A DNA stretch of 7,762 nt, from positions 1 to 7,762 of the forward strand of contig JAPHSI010000059.1 of NCBI GenBank assembly GCA_026193155.1, written 5' to 3'. Within the stretch, counting starts at the first letter, position 1, and the number at the start of each line of letters is the position of its first letter. The translations under genes were made by a program, and so were the position numbers. Below are positions 1 to 5,062 of this stretch, in pieces. The DNA is from Sulfurimonadaceae bacterium. GTDB lineage: Bacteria > Campylobacterota > Campylobacteria > Campylobacterales > Sulfurimonadaceae. Under the pieces are notes generated by a model. It was not told the DNA's origin. It saw only the letters and a program-made list of their open reading frames with translations, and searched no databases.

Positions 1-23
1 CAAAATTAATGAAATTAAATTAT

Positions 24-35
24 AAGGACTAGTTA
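24..35 (+). promoter_or_regulatory. Ribosome binding site of mrp
   Basis: An AAGGA Shine-Dalgarno core lies at 24-28, seven bases before the ATG at 36. It supports this start, and no competing in-frame start lies between the site and the ATG. Only 35 bases upstream of the gene are visible, so its promoter cannot be judged. Confidence 0.75.
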
Positions 36-1142
36 ATGACTGAACAAATTGTAAATGAAGCATTATCAAAAGTTACATATCCAGGTTTTACCAAAGATAT
101 TGTAACTTTTGGTTTTGTAAAAGATATTCAAATTTCAGGGAATGATGTAAGTCTTACTGTAGATATTACTTCATCAGCTCCTGAAGTAGCACAACAGATT
201 ACCGATGAAGCACAGGCTGAATTAAAGCGTGCGGGTGCAACAAGTGCTACAATAAATATTAAAGCACCTCAGATGCCAAAAGAAAGCTCATCTAAAGGTA
301 AAAATATTGCCCCGCAAGTAAAAAACTTTTTAATGGTAAGTTCTGGTAAAGGTGGGGTTGGTAAATCTACTACATCAGTTAATATCGCAATTAGCCTTGC
401 TAAACAAGGTAAAAAAGTAGGTCTTTTAGACGCAGATATATATGGGCCTAATATTCCTCGTATGATGGGAGTTGCTGATATAAAACCTGAAGTTAACGGA
501 AATAAAGTTCTTCCTATAAATGCTTATGGCATTGAAGTTATGTCAATGGGTTCATTAATGGAAGAAGGGCAATCACTAATTTGGCGTGGTGCTATGATTA
601 TGAAAGCAATCGAGCAGTTCTTGCGTGATATTTTATGGAGTGAATTAGATGTACTTGTTATTGATATGCCACCGGGAACTGGTGATGCACAATTAACACT
701 TGCTCAAAGTGTACCTGTTACTGCGGGTCTTACTGTTTCAACACCGCAAAGTGTATCTTTAGATGATTCACGTCGTTCACTCGATATGTTTAAAAAACTT
801 AATATTCCAATTGCCGGTGTAATTGAGAATATGAGTGGTTTTATCGCTCCAGACACTGGAGTAGAATATGATATTTTTGGAAAAGGAACAACTCAGCCTC
901 TTGCAGATGAGTTTGATACCGAAATCATTGCTGAGATTCCAATAGAGCCAAGTATCCGTACAGGTGGAGATGAAGGTAAACCTATCTCTTATGTAGCTCC
1001 AACTAGTGAGAGTGCAAAACGTTACGCTGCTGCTGCAGAATCTATTTGGGCTATGATTGAGAAAATTAATGAAGAGGGTGGGGTTGATAATCAGGCAGTT
1101 CAGCCAACAACTCCTCCAGGCGTTAGTGCTTGTAGTATGTAA
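36..1142 (+). CDS. mrp: Mrp/ApbC iron-sulfur cluster carrier ATPase
   Basis: This is a cytoplasmic P-loop ATPase of the Mrp/ApbC/NBP35 family, thought to bind and deliver Fe-S clusters to apoproteins. The 368-residue length is normal for the fused form. Residues about 5-76 form the MIP18-type (DUF59) N-terminal domain. The deviant Walker A motif GKGGVGKST is at 104-112, DADIYGPN at 132-139, and Walker B plus switch (VLVIDMPPGTGD) at 206-217, all intact. Oddity: where many family members carry CxxC after the ENMS motif, this one reads FIAPDTG (269-275). The only cysteine I see in the whole protein is C366, three residues from the end. From memory, an APDTG variant also occurs in alphaproteobacterial Mrp, so it may be a natural subgroup, but cluster binding cannot be assumed. 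The gene stands alone on the plus strand and ends two bases before a strong hairpin. Family assignment is very secure; the Fe-S carrier role is by homology. Confidence 0.96.
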   Translation: MTEQIVNEALSKVTYPGFTKDIVTFGFVKDIQISGNDVSLTVDITSSAPEVAQQITDEAQAELKRAGATSATINIKAPQMPKESSSKGKNIAPQVKNFLMVSSGKGGVGKSTTSVNIAISLAKQGKKVGLLDADIYGPNIPRMMGVADIKPEVNGNKVLPINAYGIEVMSMGSLMEEGQSLIWRGAMIMKAIEQFLRDILWSELDVLVIDMPPGTGDAQLTLAQSVPVTAGLTVSTPQSVSLDDSRRSLDMFKKLNIPIAGVIENMSGFIAPDTGVEYDIFGKGTTQPLADEFDTEIIAEIPIEPSIRTGGDEGKPISYVAPTSESAKRYAAAAESIWAMIEKINEEGGVDNQAVQPTTPPGVSACSM

Positions 1143-1143
1143 T

Positions 1144-1185
1144 AAGGCGTTAAAAAAACGTGAATTTCTTCACGTTTTTAGCCTT
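1144..1185. terminator. Bidirectional Rho-independent terminator between mrp and the cyclase gene
   Basis: Two bases after the mrp stop lies an inverted repeat. The inner stem AAAAACGTGAA (1154-1164) pairs perfectly with TTCACGTTTTT (1169-1179) around a four-base TTTC loop. The outer arms AAGGC (1144-1148) and GCCTT (1181-1185) extend the stem past a small internal mismatch. On the plus strand the descending arm is followed by a run of T (1175-1179). On the minus strand the same hairpin ends in seven T (complement of 1152-1158). It can therefore stop mrp transcription and also the convergent transcript from the cyclase gene. The minus-strand T run is the longer of the two. Confidence 0.85.
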
Positions 1186-1186
1186 T

Positions 1187-1262
1187 GAATCAAGAGAAGA
1201 GAGAACCAACTCGCGAAGAACATTTTACTAGACTTCCTCGCTAAACTCCTAGGTACTACACC
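1187..1262. other. Intergenic segment of higher GC, function unknown
   Basis: The convergent gap between mrp and the cyclase gene is 153 bases. Past the terminator, about 75 bases are visibly richer in G and C than the flanking AT-rich spacer at 1263-1295. The segment holds TCGCGA and CCTAGG palindromes and short imperfect GCGAAG/CTTC-CGC inverted elements. Two plus-strand frames stay open for about 19-27 codons (to stops near 1244 and 1272), but none has a convincing start with a ribosome binding site and none resembles a protein I know. It could be a dispersed intergenic repeat, a gene remnant or a small RNA; the sequence alone does not decide. Confidence 0.25.
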
Positions 1263-1295
1263 AATCTTTTAAATTTAATAAATTTCAATTATTTA

Positions 1296-3146
1296 TTAAT
1301 ATTGGTCTTTATCAAACATATGGTCTTCAAATTCAACTATTTTATTTCTACCAGTATTTTTTGCTTTATATAAAGCAGTATCTGCATATTTAATACATTT
1401 CCAAATAGAATCACCGTCTTTAGGAAATTTTGATATACCTATAGATATTGTTTTTTGTAAACTTTCTCCGTTTCCGACATCAAAACGAAGTTTTCCAAAC
1501 TCTTGATGAATATTGTTTGCTACTCTTAGAGCACCTTCATCTGTAGAGTTATGAAGCATTATTAAAAACTCTTCTCCACCGTAACGTATAGCTAAGTCAG
1601 CTTCACGAATATTGTTTTTAAGTACATTTGCCAAATCAACAATAACTTTGTCTCCAATATCGTGTCCATATGTATCATTCACCATCTTAAAGAAATCAAC
1701 ATCTAACATCATAACGTGATATGTCTCTTCGGCACGTTGAATTTGACTCATAATCTTGTCTATAAAATTCTCTAAAAATCTTCTGTTATAAAGATTCGTC
1801 ATGCCATCTCTTAAAGAAGTGTCATGCAATTTATCCATTAGTATATTACTCTCAATAACAGGTTTCGCTGCTTCTAAATAGTTCGATATACTAGGTAGAT
1901 ACGATGTCAGTTTTGCTATGTCATGTGAGTCATGCGATGTCATAGAGATAAGTAAAGAAGCTTCATCATTAATTTGAAACGGATGGCACAAATAATGTAT
2001 ATTATCAGAACAACATGAATAACATAAATCAGTAAAGTCGGTAGAAATAACATTTGAATTTGTTCTACATGCACGACATTTTTGTGAATCTGCATCTATA
2101 TGTTTTGTATTGCATACATCTTTTAAATCATCATGAGTCGCATATATAAGCTTTCTTTTGGAGTGCTTTATATCAATTTCATAAAATGCAAATCTATCTA
2201 TATTAAACTTATTTTTAAGAATTTCAATAATTCTTTTATAGATTATATTTTTATTTTCATCAAGTTCAATAGTCTTTTTAAATTTATATATATCGGATAA
2301 TTCATTAATGACTTGTTTTGCTTCAAAAAGTGGGTCATTACATGAAGCGGCACGTTCGGTTACAAAAGTGGCAAGGTTCACTCTAATTTCACCAAATGCT
2401 TCTTGCATTTTAATAAATAATGTATTTAACTGCTCAACCGCTTTGCCTGCCTCACCTTTGATTTTTGTATTGAAATTGTGTGTAAAATCACCACTATATG
2501 CTTTTTGTATACCCTCTTGTAAATCTTCAAAAAGTTTCATATATGGTGTAACATAGTAGTTTATTAGAAGTAAAACTACTATTATAAATATAAGATTTAT
2601 ACCTAGTATTTTAAGTATTGTAAAAAATCCTGCACTTCTCATGTCGCTAATATCAAATTCCATACTTATAGCACCTAATGTATCATCTCTTTTTACATCA
2701 TGACATTTTAAACAATTTGCACTACCTGTCGTAACAGCTTTATAGGGCATGGTAACTCTTAGGTTAATTCTATTAGTGGATTCATCAATTTTTTTTACGA
2801 CTTTTCCAGTTCTTAATACCTCTTTATCTATCGCATCTCTAGCTGTTTCAGAATTAAATCCTTCACCATATTGTTTAATTACATGTTCACTTCTAACAAG
2901 CCATAAAGATTTTATATTATCATTTTGAGATATCTGTTCCAAAAAATATTCGCGCTTATCCATGATACCGTTTACCATATGAGCTGTTAAACCATCTTCA
3001 ACAGTCCTAGCGGCCATTTCAGCTTTTTCAAGTGCTGATTTTATACTATAATCTCTAAAGTTAAGTGATACGTTTATTATTGTGGCTATAGCTAAGCCGA
3101 GAAGCATGAGGGTTACTATGAATAAGAGTTTCAGTTTTGTTTGCAT
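1296..3146 (-). CDS. Membrane-bound diguanylate cyclase with periplasmic c-type heme sensor domain
   Basis: A 616-residue sensor protein predicted to make cyclic di-GMP from two GTP. Domains in order: transmembrane helix 1 (about 7-28); periplasmic sensor (about 30-172) ending in a single heme c site CLKCH at 145-149, resembling Tll0287-like/DUF3365 heme sensors; transmembrane helix 2 (about 174-198); HAMP-like segment (about 200-255); GAF-like region (about 290-435) with cysteines 345, 357, 360, 375, 378, 379 and 387; GGDEF domain (about 443-606). The GGDEF domain is intact: RDGMTNLYNRR at 446-456, LDVDFFKMVNDTYGHDIGD at 481-499, active site GGEEF at 523-527, and inhibitory I-site READ at 514-517, five residues before it. 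No EAL, HD-GYP or PilZ domain follows. The start chosen puts the first membrane helix at the N-terminus; only a weak AAGTGA binding site precedes it. Activity as a cyclase is well supported; the signal sensed (redox, oxygen, NO or another ligand) is inference. Confidence 0.93.
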   Translation of the reverse strand: MQTKLKLLFIVTLMLLGLAIATIINVSLNFRDYSIKSALEKAEMAARTVEDGLTAHMVNGIMDKREYFLEQISQNDNIKSLWLVRSEHVIKQYGEGFNSETARDAIDKEVLRTGKVVKKIDESTNRINLRVTMPYKAVTTGSANCLKCHDVKRDDTLGAISMEFDISDMRSAGFFTILKILGINLIFIIVVLLLINYYVTPYMKLFEDLQEGIQKAYSGDFTHNFNTKIKGEAGKAVEQLNTLFIKMQEAFGEIRVNLATFVTERAASCNDPLFEAKQVINELSDIYKFKKTIELDENKNIIYKRIIEILKNKFNIDRFAFYEIDIKHSKRKLIYATHDDLKDVCNTKHIDADSQKCRACRTNSNVISTDFTDLCYSCCSDNIHYLCHPFQINDEASLLISMTSHDSHDIAKLTSYLPSISNYLEAAKPVIESNILMDKLHDTSLRDGMTNLYNRRFLENFIDKIMSQIQRAEETYHVMMLDVDFFKMVNDTYGHDIGDKVIVDLANVLKNNIREADLAIRYGGEEFLIMLHNSTDEGALRVANNIHQEFGKLRFDVGNGESLQKTISIGISKFPKDGDSIWKCIKYADTALYKAKNTGRNKIVEFEDHMFDKDQY

Positions 3147-3156
3147 TCATTATCAC

Positions 3157-3201
3157 TTATGTTAAGATTCTATAAAATATTATTATCATATCCTAACATA
3201 A
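3157..3201. repeat. 45-base imperfect palindrome upstream of the cyclase gene, candidate operator
   Basis: The outer arms TTATGTTAAGAT (3157-3168) and ATCCTAACATAA (3190-3201) are reverse complements at 11 of 12 positions, including an unbroken 8-base outer block. The 21-base centre is AT-only in its core and partly symmetric too; counting around base 3179, 16 of 22 pairs match. It starts 10 bases upstream of the cyclase ATG and encloses the candidate -10 elements for that gene. A dimeric repressor or activator site fits this position. An RNA hairpin is possible, but there is no T run, so a terminator is unlikely. Confidence 0.45.
3162..3190 (-). promoter_or_regulatory. Candidate promoter of the diguanylate cyclase gene
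   Basis: On the minus strand, TATGAT (complement of 3185-3190) and TATAGA (complement of 3169-3174) are possible -10 hexamers, 38 and 22 bases before the ATG at 3146. No -35 box is clear, which is common for sigma-70 promoters in Campylobacterota. The region is so AT-rich that chance matches are likely, so this is a weak call based mainly on position. Confidence 0.3.
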
Positions 3202-3235
3202 ATTAATATAAATTGAAACTTTTAAAAAAGGTTTT

Positions 3236-5050
3236 TTATTCTACTGTCACACTTTTTGCAAGATTTCTAGGCATATCTACATCGTTTCCTAAACGTATAG
3301 AAACTTCTAAAGATAAAAGCTGAACAACAACCATCATCTCAAAAAATTCTAGCATATAATCTTTACATTTATTAATTTTTATAAAATCATCTGCCTTATC
3401 AAATTCCAAGGCTGAAATAGCACAAATAGTTGAATCTCTAGCACTAAGTTCTTCTACATTACTTTTTGATTTTTCATATAATAGATGCTCAGGTAAAAGT
3501 GCAATTGTGAACAGTTCTGGATCAGCTAATGCAATAGGACCATGTTTCATTTCACCGCTTGGGTAACCCTCTGCATGAAGATAAGAGATCTCTTTTAGTT
3601 TAAGAGCACCTTCCAAGGCAAGAGGATAAAAGATATCCCGTCCAATAAAGAAAAATCCATGTCCATGTAAGTAGCGTTTAGATAAGCGCTTAATCCTCTC
3701 ATGCATCTCATCAGTAACTTTAACACTTAAAGGAATTTCTCTTAACAGGTCTATTTGATGTTTTAACTCTTGAGTGTTCATAGAGTTTTTAAGTTTTGCT
3801 ACATATAAACTTAGCATCCAAAATACTGTCACTTGCGTCGCAAAAGCTTTTGTAGATGCTACACCTTTTTCAATCCCCGCACGGGTAAGTATACTTGCAT
3901 TAGCTTCACGAACCATAGAAGAGTTGTCAACATTACATATTACAAGAGTTTTTAGACCTGCTTTTTTAGCCATTTTCAGAGTTTCTAGTGTATCTGCAGT
4001 TTCCCCGCTTTGAGAAATTACTACAAAAAGTGTATCTTTATTCATGATAGGGGAACGGTATCTAAATTCACTTGCAATTTCAACAGAACATCTGACTTTT
4101 GAATAACGCTCAAACATATATGAAGCTGATAATGCAGAATGATAAGAAGTTCCACATGCACATAGTTTTATCTCGTTAATACCTTCAAAAAGCTTGGAGT
4201 CCAACTCTTCAAAAATAATCTCATCATCACTTAGGCGACCAAGTAAAGTATCTGAAATTACATCACTTTGCTCGTATATCTCTTTTTCCATAAAAAAGCG
4301 ATATCCATCTTTTTGAGCTGATAATTTATCTAAGCTTAGAGGTGTGAAATCAACTTCTTTCTCATTTGAATTTACATCAAATATTTTAATTTCGTCTTTT
4401 GTAACATAACCATAATCACCGTCTTCAAAATAGTTTACTTCCTTTGCATGACCAATTAAAGGTGAATCAGAAGAAGCAAAAAATTTCTCATTTTCATCAT
4501 TAATACCTACTAGCATCGGTGAACCATGCTTCGCAAAGAATATAGTATCAGGTAATGATTTTGTAACTATTAAAGTAGCATAGGCACCTTCAAGCTCACT
4601 AATAGTTTTGGCAAAAGCTTCAAATTCATTTGGACTTGTTTTTAAATTTTTCTCAAACTGATGTACAATAACTTCAGTATCAGTTTGACTTAAAAACTTA
4701 ATACCTTCCTCAATAAGCTCTTTTTTTAGCTTTGTATAGTTTTCTATAATGCCGTTATGAACAACGTATGAGCTTTCACCAAGGTGCGGATGCGCATTTA
4801 ATTCAGTTGGTTTCCCATGCGTAGCCCAGCGTGTATGTCCAATTCCAACTGCAAATTTATCTGTAATAAAATCTTTTGTTTTTTCTTCTAAATTTTTTAG
4901 TTTTCCTACAGCTTTATAGTTTGAAAATCCACCATCTTGAAGGACAGCTATTCCGGCACTGTCATAACCGCGATATTCTAATTCTTTTAAACCATCTAGT
5001 AGTATTTCTTTAGTGTTTTTATTACCTAAATAACCAACTATTCCACACAT
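3236..5050 (-). CDS. glmS: Glutamine--fructose-6-phosphate aminotransferase (isomerizing), glucosamine-6-phosphate synthase
   Basis: This cytoplasmic enzyme converts fructose 6-phosphate and glutamine to glucosamine 6-phosphate and glutamate, the first committed step towards UDP-GlcNAc for peptidoglycan and lipopolysaccharide. The 604 residues match the usual length (E. coli about 609). The class II glutaminase domain (about 2-220) starts with the catalytic Cys2 (MCGIVGY), with HTRWATHG at 72-79, the oxyanion pair N99-G100 and D124. Two SIS sugar-isomerase domains follow (about 288-420 and 458-595), with CGTSYHSA at 299-306, SQSGETADT at 346-354, catalytic E487 and H503 (in KHGP), and the C-terminal tail RNLAKSVTVE whose K599 matches the fructose-phosphate Schiff-base lysine of E. 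coli. All key residues are present. It lies nine bases after glnD, apparently in one operon. I see no glmS ribozyme, and the 9-base upstream gap leaves no room for one outside glnD. Confidence 0.98.
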   Translation of the reverse strand: MCGIVGYLGNKNTKEILLDGLKELEYRGYDSAGIAVLQDGGFSNYKAVGKLKNLEEKTKDFITDKFAVGIGHTRWATHGKPTELNAHPHLGESSYVVHNGIIENYTKLKKELIEEGIKFLSQTDTEVIVHQFEKNLKTSPNEFEAFAKTISELEGAYATLIVTKSLPDTIFFAKHGSPMLVGINDENEKFFASSDSPLIGHAKEVNYFEDGDYGYVTKDEIKIFDVNSNEKEVDFTPLSLDKLSAQKDGYRFFMEKEIYEQSDVISDTLLGRLSDDEIIFEELDSKLFEGINEIKLCACGTSYHSALSASYMFERYSKVRCSVEIASEFRYRSPIMNKDTLFVVISQSGETADTLETLKMAKKAGLKTLVICNVDNSSMVREANASILTRAGIEKGVASTKAFATQVTVFWMLSLYVAKLKNSMNTQELKHQIDLLREIPLSVKVTDEMHERIKRLSKRYLHGHGFFFIGRDIFYPLALEGALKLKEISYLHAEGYPSGEMKHGPIALADPELFTIALLPEHLLYEKSKSNVEELSARDSTICAISALEFDKADDFIKINKCKDYMLEFFEMMVVVQLLSLEVSIRLGNDVDMPRNLAKSVTVE

Positions 5051-5062
5051 ATATTCACCTTA
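5048..5062 (-). promoter_or_regulatory. glmS ribosome binding site overlapping the glnD stop codon
   Basis: Read on the minus strand, the glnD stop TAA (5062-5060) runs directly into a Shine-Dalgarno sequence AAGGTG (5061-5056), followed five bases later by the glmS ATG at 5050. The stop and the binding site share bases, so ribosomes ending glnD are delivered to the glmS start. This fixes the glmS start and implies translational coupling. Confidence 0.8.

Noticed and set aside
1185..1244. Short plus-strand frame (TTG start, 19 codons) after the mrp terminator
   Set aside because: It has no ribosome binding site, begins inside the terminator stem and its charged peptide resembles nothing I know; not supported as a gene.
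2308..2556. 82-codon open frame on the plus strand inside the cyclase gene
   Set aside because: It is antisense to a clearly conserved coding region, has no ribosome binding site I can see, and resembles no known protein; a shadow frame.
3224..3237. AAAAAAGGTTTTTT just after the glmS stop as a terminator
   Set aside because: The stem would be only A-T pairs with almost no loop, so the hairpin would be unstable; it is not a credible Rho-independent terminator.
3774..4013. 79-codon plus-strand frame opposite glmS
   Set aside because: It lies opposite the conserved SIS domain motifs of glmS; the open frame follows from codon use in the real gene.
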